From Chitinophaga sp. sic0106 (GTDB taxonomy: Bacteria > Bacteroidota > Bacteroidia > Chitinophagales > Chitinophagaceae), in assembly GCF_019219075.1 (NCBI RefSeq), contig NZ_JAHUWJ010000005.1:1-64000 (forward strand): 64,000 nucleotides of DNA. The letters run 5' to 3'. Below are positions 26,166 through 34,857 of this stretch, piece by piece (the first letter of the stretch is position 1; each line of letters starts with the position of its first letter). The position numbers and the translations under genes are program-made. Below the pieces are notes generated by a model. It was not told the DNA's origin. It ran no database searches and saw nothing but the letters and a program-made list of their open reading frames with translations.

Positions 26166-29100
26166 ATGGCACTGTCGCATACCGGATTTTTTTTGTTGAG
26201 AAGCCCGCTTTACCCGGTAGACTATTACCGGCAAATACTGGAGAAATCGTTGCCTGAACTGCAGGCCGATCATCCGGATTTTCTTTACGCCCTGCACATC
26301 GCATCGAGGGAGCTACTGAAAGAAATGGAACGTTTTACTGCCTCCCCGGGTGAGTTCACGGATAAAAAAGTTGCTAAACTGCGTAAATCGCTCTACAAAT
26401 ACTGGGTGCGTGCCTGTACCCGCAGTACGCCCTATGGCTTGTTTGCAGGCTGTATCACCGGCAGCATCGGCAGCCATACACAATGGGAGCTGAATGCTGT
26501 CCACGAAGCCCGCCAGCATGTGCGGCTGGACATGGACTACTTTACCCGCATCTGCCATCACCTGCAGCAACATCCGGCCATTGCGCCACAGCTGCGTTAC
26601 TATCCCAATAACAGCATTTACCAGAGCGGTAATAAATACCGCTATGCCGAATTTACAATCGTCAATAACAAACGTAAATACATGCTCACCGCCGTTCCCG
26701 TAACGGACTATCTGAAAGCGGCATTGCTGGCTGCCACAAATGGCGCCACCATGCAACAGATAGCAGCGGGCATGATGGCCACCGATGCTGCTATCTCCAA
26801 TGAGGAAGCAATGACCTTTACAGAAGAGCTGATCAGCGCTCAACTGCTCATTGCCGAAACTGAGCCTAAGATAACCGATGTAAACAACCTCGGTTCCCTC
26901 ATAGACCGCCTTTCGACCATTGATGATGTTAAAACCCTCCAAACCCACCTACTGTCAATACAACAACTTTTACAACAACAGAACCTTGATCCGGCGCGAT
27001 TGCTGCAAATACAGGAGGCCTGCACCGCTGCGTTTCCCCTTGATCCTCCTAAAGACCTGCTGCAGGTCGACCTGTTCAAATCCGGTACCTGCACCATTGG
27101 TGAGCAGCTGCTCACACAGCTCCTCGAACAGGTGAGTGAACTCACCGCTATATGTCACGGCTATACGAAAGGAGGCAGCACTGATTTGTCCGCCTTTGCG
27201 GACCGCTTCCGGGAAAGATATGACGGAGAGGAAATTCCCCTTAACCTGGTACTGGATGCCGAAGCTGGAATTGGCTATGGACAGGCTTCCCAGCAATCCG
27301 TACATGCCCCCTTTGTGGAGGATATTCAAACAAATGCACCACCGCCATCCACCACCGTTAGCTGGTCCAAATACCAGCAATATACCCTTGAAAAATATGA
27401 GCAGTTTCTGCAAACAGGAACTACAGTGAATATCACGCCGGAAGAGCTGAAAGCATTTGGAGATCCTAACGAGCTGCAACTGGCAACCAGCAGTTACCTG
27501 TTTGGCTCACTGCTGGCGCAGAGCGCTGCCCATGCCGACAATGGCGAATTTACTTTTGTATTTCAATCAGCCGGCGGCCCCTCCGCAGCCAACCTGATTG
27601 GCCGCTTTTGCAGTGGTGATCCGGTGCTGGCGGAAAAAATGAAAGCTGCGCTCGCGCAGGAAGAAGCTGCGGTGCCGGATGCAGTGTTTGCAGAAATAGT
27701 ACATTTCCCGGAAGCCAGAGCCGCTAATGTATTGATCCGGCCTTCGCTGCGGCAGTTCGAAATCCCGTTTATCGGAGTGCCTGGCGTGGCGCCGGCATAT
27801 CAACTGCCAGTCAATGATCTGCTGGTATCCGTGAAAGGAAGTGAGGTGATATTGAGGAGCGCCCGGCTAAATAAACGCGTGTACCCAAGGCTAAGTTCCG
27901 CGCATAATTATAGCTATAATTCGCTGCCTGTCTACAAGTTTCTCTGCGACCTGCAACATCAGTCGCTGGTGTCAAACCTGGGCTGGGATTGGGGTGTACT
28001 AAACAGTCGCCCTTGCCTGCCGCGGGTGACCTACAAGAATATGATTGTGTCGCGGGCCTGCTGGAATATCCAACGCCAGGAAAAAGAGTCCGAGCCAATT
28101 ACCATTAAAAACTTTATAGGGAGATATCAGGTGCCCGATAAGGTGGTACTCACAGAAGCGGATAACGAGCTGCTGTTGGATTTGAGTGCCCCGCTGGCAT
28201 TGGAAATACTGGCGGATCATCTGAAAAAGCACGGGCAGGCGCGACTCCGTGAGTTCCTCGCTGATGCCCAGGCTGGTGTGCTGAGAGATGCTGCCGGCAA
28301 CGTATATGCGCATGAGTTATTGATTCCCCTAAGTTTTCATAAAAAGCAGCAGGTTGCACCACAGCCGGTGCAGCAATCCTGGCAGGAGGTTACTCCGCCT
28401 CAGCGGACATTTGCTCCCGGGAGTGAATGGATGTACCTCAAAATTTATTGCGGCTACCGGGTAGCAGAGGAACTGCTCTCCGGCTACTTCGCAGATCAGT
28501 TGCCGGTATGGAATGATGACCGGCGTTTTGAGCAATTCTTTTTCCTGCGATACGGTGATCCGCACCCACATATCCGCATCCGGTTTCTCAATAGTAGTCA
28601 GCCCGGACTGAATGATGGCCTGCTGCACGAAATACAGCAGTACCTGGCGCCGTATATCGCAAATGGATTAGTACATAAAATACAAACAGATACCTATGTG
28701 CGTGAGTTGGAGCGATACTCCGCCGGGGCCATGGAAGCAAGCGAAGCTATGTTCTGGCACGACAGCTACGCAGTGATCAACATCATCAGCATGCTGGATG
28801 GAGCAGAAGGAGAGGAGTATCGCTGGAAGCTGGCCCTGCGTGGGATGCATATGATGCTGGATGATTTTGGATTAACACTTACGCAAAGGAAGAAACTATT
28901 AGGCAGCATACGCGAAGGCTTCCTGGAGGAATTTGGCGGAGCGGAGCTACTGCATAAACAACTAAACGATAAATACCGGAAACACCAACCTGAGATCACT
29001 TCCTACATGCATGCAGCAGCCGATGATGCCAATGATATTGCAGAAGCTATTGCCTGCTTTACAGAAAGAAGTGTACATAGTCGCCCGCTTGCAGCGCAGA

Positions 29101-29273
29101 TAAGGACAACCTGTGGTAGTCCGGATGCCTTTACCCGCATTGTTGCGAGCCATCTGCATATGTTCATTAACCGGTTGTTTGTGGGCAAACAACGAAAGCA
29201 TGAACTCGTGCTCTATCATTTTCTGGAAAAATATTATTTGTCACAACTGGCGATGGAGGCCGCCAACAGGTAA
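26166..29273 (+). CDS. lanB: Lantibiotic dehydratase LanB, full length
   Basis: A 1035-residue dehydratase, started at MALSHTGFFLLRSPLYPVDY (an upstream in-frame start at 26121 gives an unlikely hydrophobic extension). The N-terminal two thirds correspond to the lantibiotic dehydratase N-domain, which activates Ser/Thr by glutamyl transfer from Glu-tRNA (visible: KLRKSLYKYWVRACTRSTPYGLFAG at about 80-104, RLDMDYF). The C-terminal third (from about residue 755, WMYLKIYCGYRVAEELL and FFFLRYGDPHPHIRIRFL) is the SpaB-C-like glutamate-elimination domain. Both are on one chain, unlike pinensin, where the two are reported as separate proteins. Its stop overlaps the next start by one base (TAATG), so it is translationally linked to the exporter. 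Confidence 0.93.
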   Translation: MALSHTGFFLLRSPLYPVDYYRQILEKSLPELQADHPDFLYALHIASRELLKEMERFTASPGEFTDKKVAKLRKSLYKYWVRACTRSTPYGLFAGCITGSIGSHTQWELNAVHEARQHVRLDMDYFTRICHHLQQHPAIAPQLRYYPNNSIYQSGNKYRYAEFTIVNNKRKYMLTAVPVTDYLKAALLAATNGATMQQIAAGMMATDAAISNEEAMTFTEELISAQLLIAETEPKITDVNNLGSLIDRLSTIDDVKTLQTHLLSIQQLLQQQNLDPARLLQIQEACTAAFPLDPPKDLLQVDLFKSGTCTIGEQLLTQLLEQVSELTAICHGYTKGGSTDLSAFADRFRERYDGEEIPLNLVLDAEAGIGYGQASQQSVHAPFVEDIQTNAPPPSTTVSWSKYQQYTLEKYEQFLQTGTTVNITPEELKAFGDPNELQLATSSYLFGSLLAQSAAHADNGEFTFVFQSAGGPSAANLIGRFCSGDPVLAEKMKAALAQEEAAVPDAVFAEIVHFPEARAANVLIRPSLRQFEIPFIGVPGVAPAYQLPVNDLLVSVKGSEVILRSARLNKRVYPRLSSAHNYSYNSLPVYKFLCDLQHQSLVSNLGWDWGVLNSRPCLPRVTYKNMIVSRACWNIQRQEKESEPITIKNFIGRYQVPDKVVLTEADNELLLDLSAPLALEILADHLKKHGQARLREFLADAQAGVLRDAAGNVYAHELLIPLSFHKKQQVAPQPVQQSWQEVTPPQRTFAPGSEWMYLKIYCGYRVAEELLSGYFADQLPVWNDDRRFEQFFFLRYGDPHPHIRIRFLNSSQPGLNDGLLHEIQQYLAPYIANGLVHKIQTDTYVRELERYSAGAMEASEAMFWHDSYAVINIISMLDGAEGEEYRWKLALRGMHMMLDDFGLTLTQRKKLLGSIREGFLEEFGGAELLHKQLNDKYRKHQPEITSYMHAAADDANDIAEAIACFTERSVHSRPLAAQIRTTCGSPDAFTRIVASHLHMFINRLFVGKQRKHELVLYHFLEKYYLSQLAMEAANR

Positions 29274-31468
29274 TGGGATTTACTTTCTATAAACAACTGG
29301 ATGCCATGGATTGCGGCCCTACCTGTTTGCGCATGGTAGCCAGGCATTATGGGCGTAGTTACCCGTTGGAGCATTTACGTGCCCTTTCCAATATCACACG
29401 GGAGGGAGTGAGTATGCTCGGCATCAGCGAGGCAGCGGAAAAAATCGGATTCCATACGAGCGCCGTCCGGATTACTTTTGAACAGCTGGATGAACAGGTC
29501 GATCTCCCCTGTATCCTCCATTGGAATCAGCAGCACTTCGTGGTGTTGCCACCGCAAAACTATAACCGGCATAAGAAGAAGGAGCAGCTGCTGGTAGCTG
29601 ACCCGGGGCATGGACTGGTGAAAGTGGACCGCGATACTTTCCTGGAATGCTGGCAGGGAAATGCCAACACAGGGGTGGTGCTCATGCTGGAACCTACCAA
29701 TGCATTTTATGAACAGCAGTATGCAGGAACGGTAAAAATGGGTTTCCGTTTTTTGTTGCAATACCTGCGGCCTTATAAAAAATACATTGGGCAACTGTTC
29801 CTGAGTATCTTCCTGGCCAGCTTATTGTCGCTCACCCTGCCTTTTCTTACACAAAGCCTGGTGGACTACGGGATCAACCGGCAGGACACCGGTTTCGTAT
29901 ACCTGGTACTGTTATCCCAACTATTGCTGTTTGCCGGTACTACGGCCATAGAAATGATTCGCAGCTGGATACTGCTGCATATGAATTCGCGGATTAACAT
30001 CAATATAATTTCCGATTTCCTGATCAAGCTGATGAAGCTGCCTATCCGTTTTTTCGACTCTAAAATGATAGGGGACATACATCAGCGGATCAGCGATCAC
30101 ACCAGGATTCAGAGCTTTCTGACAGGAACCACGCTGTCTACACTTTTTTCGTTTGTAAACCTGCTCGTTTTCACTGGCGTGCTTGCTGTATACAGCTTAA
30201 AAATATTAGCAGTATTCGTAGTGTTTAGTGTGGCCGCTATAGTGTGGATTCTGTTTTTTTTAAGGAGAAGAAAAGCACTCGACTATAAGAAGTTCCAGCG
30301 CATGAGTGAAAATGAAAACGTGTTGTTTGAAATGATCACCGGCATGCAGGAAATAAAGCTAAATAACTGTGAAACCGCGCGAAGGTGGGAGTGGGAGCGG
30401 GTGCAGGCAGGTTTATTTCATATCAATGTGAAGAACCTGGCGCTGGGGCAGTACCAGCAGGTAGGCTCCGTATTTTTTCATCAGCTGAAAAATATCCTGA
30501 TATCATTTATCACAGCAAGAGAGGTCATGAATGGCCACCTGACGCTGGGGATGATGCTATCAGTGAGCTATATCATCGGGCAGATGAATAGCCCGCTGGA
30601 TCAGCTGCTGAGTTTTATTCAGTCCGCACAGGATGCCAGGATTAGTCTGGACAGGCTCGGTGAGATCCACAACCGCGAGGAAGAGGAGCGGGAAGGGCAT
30701 ATCTCGCTGAAGAAAAATATAAATGGTTTTGGTGACATTCGGCTCGAAAATGTTTCGTTCCGTTACGGCGGGGAGCAGTCGCCCTATATTCTCAAGGACC
30801 TGAACCTGGTCATTCCGCAGGGGAAAGTGACTGCGATTGTAGGTGCAAGTGGCAGCGGAAAAACAACGTTGATGAAGCTGCTGCTGCAGTTTTACGAGCC
30901 GGTGGAAGGAGAAATTTACGTGGGCGCTCATCATCTGCAGGACATCTCGCCCCGTTGGTGGCGGCACCAATGCGGAAATGTAATGCAGGATGGCTTCCTG
31001 TTTTCCGGCAGCATTGCAAAAAATGTAGCCATCAGTGATGAGAAGGTGGATCATGAAAAGTTGCTGCATGCCGTAACCACTGCCAATATACGGGAGTTTA
31101 TAGAGGAGTTGCCGTTGGGCTACCAGACTAAGCTGGGTAATGCCGGCAATAACATCAGTGCCGGGCAGAAACAGCGTATTCAGATTGCCAGGGCGGTGTA
31201 TAAAGATCCGGTGTATCTCTTTTTTGATGAGGCTACCAGCGCGCTGGATGCGAGCAATGAACGGATTATCATGGAAAACCTGGATCGTTTTTTTGAAGGG
31301 AGAACCGTAGTGGTGATCGCGCATAGATTAAGTACGGTGAAGCAGGCGGACCAGATTGTGGTCCTGGAAAAAGGGCGTATAGTGGAAACCGGTACTCATG
31401 GGACGCTGAGTGAAAAGAAAGGGAATTATTATTCACTGGTAAAAAACCAGCTGGAACTGGGAGGATAA
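29273..31468 (+). CDS. lanT: Peptidase-domain ABC transporter (C39), lanthipeptide exporter
   Basis: A 731-residue bifunctional exporter. The N-terminal C39 peptidase domain has the catalytic Cys14 (DAMDCGPTCL), His88 (QQHFVVL) and Asp110 (VADPGHG), so it should cut precursor leaders after the Gly-Gly pair. The membrane domain spans about 165-445. The ATPase has Walker A GASGSGKTT (524-532), signature ISAGQKQR (628-635), Walker B VYLFFDEATSALD (647-659) and the switch His684 (IAHRLS). No separate LanP-type protease is seen, so leader removal most likely occurs here during export. It is one base overlapped with lanB and 3 bases from the HlyD-like gene. Confidence 0.94.
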   Translation: MGFTFYKQLDAMDCGPTCLRMVARHYGRSYPLEHLRALSNITREGVSMLGISEAAEKIGFHTSAVRITFEQLDEQVDLPCILHWNQQHFVVLPPQNYNRHKKKEQLLVADPGHGLVKVDRDTFLECWQGNANTGVVLMLEPTNAFYEQQYAGTVKMGFRFLLQYLRPYKKYIGQLFLSIFLASLLSLTLPFLTQSLVDYGINRQDTGFVYLVLLSQLLLFAGTTAIEMIRSWILLHMNSRININIISDFLIKLMKLPIRFFDSKMIGDIHQRISDHTRIQSFLTGTTLSTLFSFVNLLVFTGVLAVYSLKILAVFVVFSVAAIVWILFFLRRRKALDYKKFQRMSENENVLFEMITGMQEIKLNNCETARRWEWERVQAGLFHINVKNLALGQYQQVGSVFFHQLKNILISFITAREVMNGHLTLGMMLSVSYIIGQMNSPLDQLLSFIQSAQDARISLDRLGEIHNREEEEREGHISLKKNINGFGDIRLENVSFRYGGEQSPYILKDLNLVIPQGKVTAIVGASGSGKTTLMKLLLQFYEPVEGEIYVGAHHLQDISPRWWRHQCGNVMQDGFLFSGSIAKNVAISDEKVDHEKLLHAVTTANIREFIEELPLGYQTKLGNAGNNISAGQKQRIQIARAVYKDPVYLFFDEATSALDASNERIIMENLDRFFEGRTVVVIAHRLSTVKQADQIVVLEKGRIVETGTHGTLSEKKGNYYSLVKNQLELGG

Positions 31469-31471
31469 CTT

Positions 31472-32008
31472 ATGGCAAAGGTAAACGGGCATTACGTCAA
31501 CGGCAGTACGTTGCATGCTTCCCTGGAGGAAGTGCGCAGTGAGCCGGTGCAGGAAATTATGGGCAGGATGCCACCCTGGCTGATCAGGCAGGGTATCTTC
31601 ATGCTGGGTATTATTATCGTAGGCTTGTTTGCAGGAGCCTGGTTTTTCAGGTACCCGGAAGTAACGCCGGCAACGGTTACCATTCTTACCCATGATCAGG
31701 TCAGCAGTGCCACCGGCAAAATTGCAGCCCGCGATGCGTGGCGCATGCATAATGGCCAGGAAGTGCTGATCCGCGTTACTGGTTACCCCTCGGAGCAATT
31801 CGGTTTACTTCGGGGGAAGGTAGCAGGGCTCCGCGCTGTTGAAACAGATTCCTTACTGACGGTGGATATTACCCTGGAGAAGGGACTGGTAACCACCAGC
31901 GGGCAGCAACTGCCGCCGCTGGTGCGAATGGATGGCACTGCGGAGATTACCACCGCGGTTACCAGCTTGCTGCAACGATTGCTCGGCAGGGCGATCATGG
32001 GTGGATAA
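31472..32008 (+). CDS. Short HlyD-like membrane-fusion protein
   Basis: A 178-residue protein with a short cytoplasmic N-terminus, one TM helix at about 44-62 (IFMLGIIIVGLFAGAWFF) and the beta strand typical after the anchor of HlyD-type adaptors (RYPEVTPATVTILT). It then passes directly to the C-terminal beta-barrel part (GQEVLIRVTGYPSEQFGLLRGKV, ... DITLEKGLVTTSGQQLPPLVRMDGTAEI). Usual HlyD adaptors are 350-450 residues with a long alpha-helical hairpin and lipoyl halves between these two parts, and that middle is absent here. There is no frameshift or broken remnant in the DNA, so it looks like an established short form. It should work with the C39 ABC exporter. Confidence 0.78.
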   Translation: MAKVNGHYVNGSTLHASLEEVRSEPVQEIMGRMPPWLIRQGIFMLGIIIVGLFAGAWFFRYPEVTPATVTILTHDQVSSATGKIAARDAWRMHNGQEVLIRVTGYPSEQFGLLRGKVAGLRAVETDSLLTVDITLEKGLVTTSGQQLPPLVRMDGTAEITTAVTSLLQRLLGRAIMGG

Positions 32009-32090
32009 ATGCGCATTATATCAATGAAAGTCAAAATAGTATTGTTTGATTAACGGGTGAATACGTATGTTCGCAACATAACAGTGAATT

Positions 32091-33539
32091 ATGAAGCAAT
32101 TACGTATATGCCTTGTTGTTATAGCAGCTTTACTGCAGCAGACCGCACAGGCCCAGCAGCAGAAAAAGCATTACAATGTGCTGGTATTGCTGACGGATGA
32201 TCAGCGGTTCAGTACCATTCATGCGCTGGGCAATGAAGAGATCATTACACCCAATATGGACCGGCTGGTGCGTAGCGGTACTACCTTCACGCAGGCGCAT
32301 ATCATGGGTTCACTGGGTGGCGCTGTATGTGCTCCCAGCAGGGCGATGCTGTTGAGCAGCCGGCATGTGTTCCAGGTACACCAGGATGGTGGCGTAATTC
32401 CTGGGGCGGATACCACCTTCCCGGAACTGTTTCGCCAGGCAGGGTATCAGACTTACGGCGTAGGTAAGTGGCATAGCGATTATGCTTCATTTAACCGCTC
32501 CTTTGCGGGTGGCGACAACATCTTTTTCGGTGGCATGCACACTGAAAAGGAAGGAGGGCACCTGACCCCCAAATTGAATCATTATGATTCAGCCGGGCGG
32601 TATAAGGCCCCTTTCAAAGGAACGCAGTTTTCCTCGGTGATGTATGCCGATGCTGCGGCGAAATACCTGGAGTCGCCCCACCAGGAGCCTTTCCTCATGT
32701 ACGTGGCCTTTACCGCTCCTCACGATCCCCGGACGCCTCCTGCGGAATTTCTGGCGATGTACGATACTGCCCGGATCTCACTGCCGGCTAATTTCTACCC
32801 ACAACATCCTTTTGATAACGGAGAGATGAATGTCCGTGATGAAATGTTGTTATCGCACCCTAGAAACCCGGGTGAGGTAAAACAGGAAATTGCAAAGTAT
32901 TACGCGATGATCACCGAAGTTGATCATGAGATAGGGAAGGTGCTGCAGTCGCTGGAAAAAAGTGGTCAGCTTGAAAATACGATCATCGTGCTGGCGGGGG
33001 ACAATGGGCTTGCGGTAGGACAACATGGGTTGCTGGGCAAACAAAATCTATACGATCATTCCATGCGGGTGCCGTTGATCTGGAGCGGCCCAGGCATCCC
33101 GGCCAACAAACAGGTGAGTGCCTACTGCTACCTGAACGACGTATATCCGACCCTGTGTGAACTCAATGGATTGCGCGCACCTGCCGGTATTTCCGGCATT
33201 TCACTCGCCAAAGGATTTACCTCAAATAGCTTTAAAGGCCGCAGGGAATTATTTACCACTTACTCCAATCTGCAACGGGCTATTACGATGGACAGTATGA
33301 AACTGGTGATGTATAATGTAAATGGAGCGCATCCCATACAGCTGTTTGACCTGCACAAAGATCCGCTGGAAATGAACAACCTTGCCGGCAACAAGGCGTA
33401 TGCCGCCAAGGTGAAAACAATGACGGCTGCGCTGTATAAAGCGATGAAAGGATATGGCGATTTCTGTGATCCAGCCAAACCAGGGTGGGGGTATCCGGAG
33501 AAACTGACATGGGCGGAAGCGCTGAAGATTAATCCGTAA
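32091..33539 (+). CDS. Secreted type I sulfatase
   Basis: A 482-residue sulfatase with signal peptide MKQLRICLVVIAALLQQTAQAQ. The FGly motif is C-A-P-S-R with Cys80 as the modified residue. The paired acidic metal ligands are at Asp36-37 (LLTDDQRFS). Further alkaline-phosphatase-superfamily sites are VGKWHSDY, FTAPHDPR and AGDNGLAVGQHGLLGKQNLYDHS. Cys-type sulfatases need a maturase (anSME) for activity, and none is encoded in the window. The family cleaves sulfate esters from polysaccharides or sulfolipids, but the subfamily cannot be fixed here. It starts 82 bases after the lanthipeptide exporter genes and is probably unrelated to them. Confidence 0.9.
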   Translation: MKQLRICLVVIAALLQQTAQAQQQKKHYNVLVLLTDDQRFSTIHALGNEEIITPNMDRLVRSGTTFTQAHIMGSLGGAVCAPSRAMLLSSRHVFQVHQDGGVIPGADTTFPELFRQAGYQTYGVGKWHSDYASFNRSFAGGDNIFFGGMHTEKEGGHLTPKLNHYDSAGRYKAPFKGTQFSSVMYADAAAKYLESPHQEPFLMYVAFTAPHDPRTPPAEFLAMYDTARISLPANFYPQHPFDNGEMNVRDEMLLSHPRNPGEVKQEIAKYYAMITEVDHEIGKVLQSLEKSGQLENTIIVLAGDNGLAVGQHGLLGKQNLYDHSMRVPLIWSGPGIPANKQVSAYCYLNDVYPTLCELNGLRAPAGISGISLAKGFTSNSFKGRRELFTTYSNLQRAITMDSMKLVMYNVNGAHPIQLFDLHKDPLEMNNLAGNKAYAAKVKTMTAALYKAMKGYGDFCDPAKPGWGYPEKLTWAEALKINP

Positions 33540-33549
33540 TGCTGCCAGG

Positions 33550-33614
33550 TTTACAGGGCAGGACCTTCCCGGTAAACGCCGCCAGGTGTAGGGTGTCAGG
33601 ACATGCCCTGTAAA
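33550..33614. other. Inverted repeat after sulfatase gene
   Basis: TTTACAGGGCA (33550-33560) pairs perfectly with TGCCCTGTAAA (33604-33614) across a 43-base loop. It may be part of the transcript end of the sulfatase gene. There is no T-run. Confidence 0.4.
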
Positions 33615-33646
33615 CGCTGCCATTTTTGCGAATTGCAATATTCCCC

Positions 33647-33950
33647 GTAGAGCCGCCATGCTGGCGGCTCTACGCTAAGTTCCTCGCTGAAATCTATTTA
33701 GTAATCCCTTATGGCGAATTGATATTAGGGAGATATCGGTAGAGCCATACCTGGCGGCTCCCCGCTAAGTTCCCCGCTGAAATCTATTTAGTAATCCCTT
33801 ATGGCGAATTGATATTAGGGAGATATCGGTAGAGCCATGCTGGCGGCTCCCCGCTAAGTTCCTCGCTCAAAACTATTTAGTTATCCCTTATAGCGAGTTG
33901 ACAGTAGGATGATTCCCGTAAATCCGCCATGCTGCCGACTCCCCGCTACT
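33647..33950. repeat. Tandem repeat, about 90 bp, roughly 3.3 copies
   Basis: The block CTGGCGGCTC recurs at 33661, 33751 and 33840, with a degenerate copy near 33932 (periods 90, 89 and 92). The intervening text (CTATTTAGTAATCCCTTAT, GGCGAATTGATATTAGGG) is nearly identical in copies 1 and 2 and diverged in copy 3. The first copy starts with a perfect 12-bp stem, 33647-33658 with 33662-33673 and loop TGC, which is degraded in the later copies. No reading frame runs through it. The remainder of the 33540-34132 gap is AT-rich and holds the promoter of the next gene. Confidence 0.82.
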
Positions 33951-34097
33951 CTTTCTGATAAAGCCTTCTGTATTCCATGATTTTTTGTGAACTTATCTAG
34001 CTCCCTCCTTTGATGTTACCACTCATTTCGTATAATCCCTCCCGTGAGTCAAATTATCTTGTTAAATAACAACAATGCAATCTGGTGCACGGATAAA

Positions 34098-34126
34098 TTT
34101 GCTATTTTTAAGCAACTTTAATTTTG
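34098..34126 (+). promoter_or_regulatory. Bacteroidota-type promoter (TTTG-N17-TAATTTTG)
   Basis: A -33-like TTTG at 34098-34101 and an exact -7 TAATTTTG at 34119-34126, 17 bases apart, directly before the ATG at 34133. The expected transcript start falls almost on the ATG, so the mRNA would be leaderless or nearly so. Confidence 0.5.
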
Positions 34127-34132
34127 TACTAA

Positions 34133-34849
34133 ATGAATGAGGAGAAAGACAAGAATTCTTTCGGGATCTTGAAAAGCTTAAAGAAGCTCATTTTCGAAGA
34201 CGACCCGAATGCAGTTCCCCCGCCAACATCTGCCCCGCAGCCTGTAGCCTCGCAACAAAAAGCACCTGTTACCTCAGCGGCAGTACCGCCACCGTTGCCT
34301 GTTTCGCCGCCGCCATTGCCGGGTCAGCAACCGTTGAGCGAAGTGAAACAGATGAAACTCAAAGTGCTGGAAATGCTGGAAAAGCTCAATGAGCCAGGCG
34401 TCGATTTCTTTGAAGTCTGGAACGCCGCCGCTGAAATGGGAGGCGTAGATGGCAACAACTTAAAGGCCGCCTACACTTCCCTGAAGTACGTCGACAAGTC
34501 GCTGGATAAGCAAAAACTCCTGCAGTCAGGACAGCATTACGCCGCTGAACTGAAAAATATTATTGACCGTGAAACCAGCCAGAAACAGCAACAGAAGCAG
34601 GCCGTAGAACAGGAGCAGGTAAGAGAAAGAGCTAACCTGGGCAACGAAATTCAGGAATTGGAACGGAAATTGAATGAACTGCGTCAACAATTAGAAATTA
34701 AACAAAAAAGTCTGAGAGAAATCAATAGTAAGTACGAACCGCAACTACGTGATATCGATGCTAAAATTGCGCTGGGTAACACCGCTGTAGCAGAAGTAGT
34801 CAACGATATACAGCAAGCATTACAACTCATTGAAAGTAACTTAATTTAA
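34133..34849 (+). CDS. Coiled-coil protein with Pro-rich linker, unknown function (cassette gene 1)
   Basis: A 238-residue soluble protein I do not recognise. Residues 1-25 form a short charged segment (SFGILKSLKKLIFEDDP). Residues about 26-67 are a Pro-rich linker with PPPLPVSPPPLPG. Residues about 72-135 are a compact helical part, and about 145-210 are a long coiled coil (heptad-rich ELERKLNELRQQLEIKQKSL). No signal peptide or TM segment is seen. It is followed after 8 bases by a two-TM helical protein and then by a membrane-anchored actin/Ppx-fold-like protein, so the three probably act as one complex at the inner membrane. The architecture resembles a cytoplasmic adaptor, but that is inference. 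Confidence 0.75.
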   Translation: MNEEKDKNSFGILKSLKKLIFEDDPNAVPPPTSAPQPVASQQKAPVTSAAVPPPLPVSPPPLPGQQPLSEVKQMKLKVLEMLEKLNEPGVDFFEVWNAAAEMGGVDGNNLKAAYTSLKYVDKSLDKQKLLQSGQHYAAELKNIIDRETSQKQQQKQAVEQEQVRERANLGNEIQELERKLNELRQQLEIKQKSLREINSKYEPQLRDIDAKIALGNTAVAEVVNDIQQALQLIESNLI

Positions 34850-34857
34850 ATGTCCCT

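Noticed and set aside
31472..32008. Pseudogene remnant of a HlyD protein
   Set aside because: The frame is open, starts 3 bases after the transporter stop, and the anchor and barrel parts join smoothly. A broken gene would show frameshifts or leftover helical-hairpin sequence.
33647..33950. CRISPR array
   Set aside because: Regular spacing of about 90 bp exists, but the whole unit repeats rather than short repeats separated by unique spacers, and no cas genes are present.
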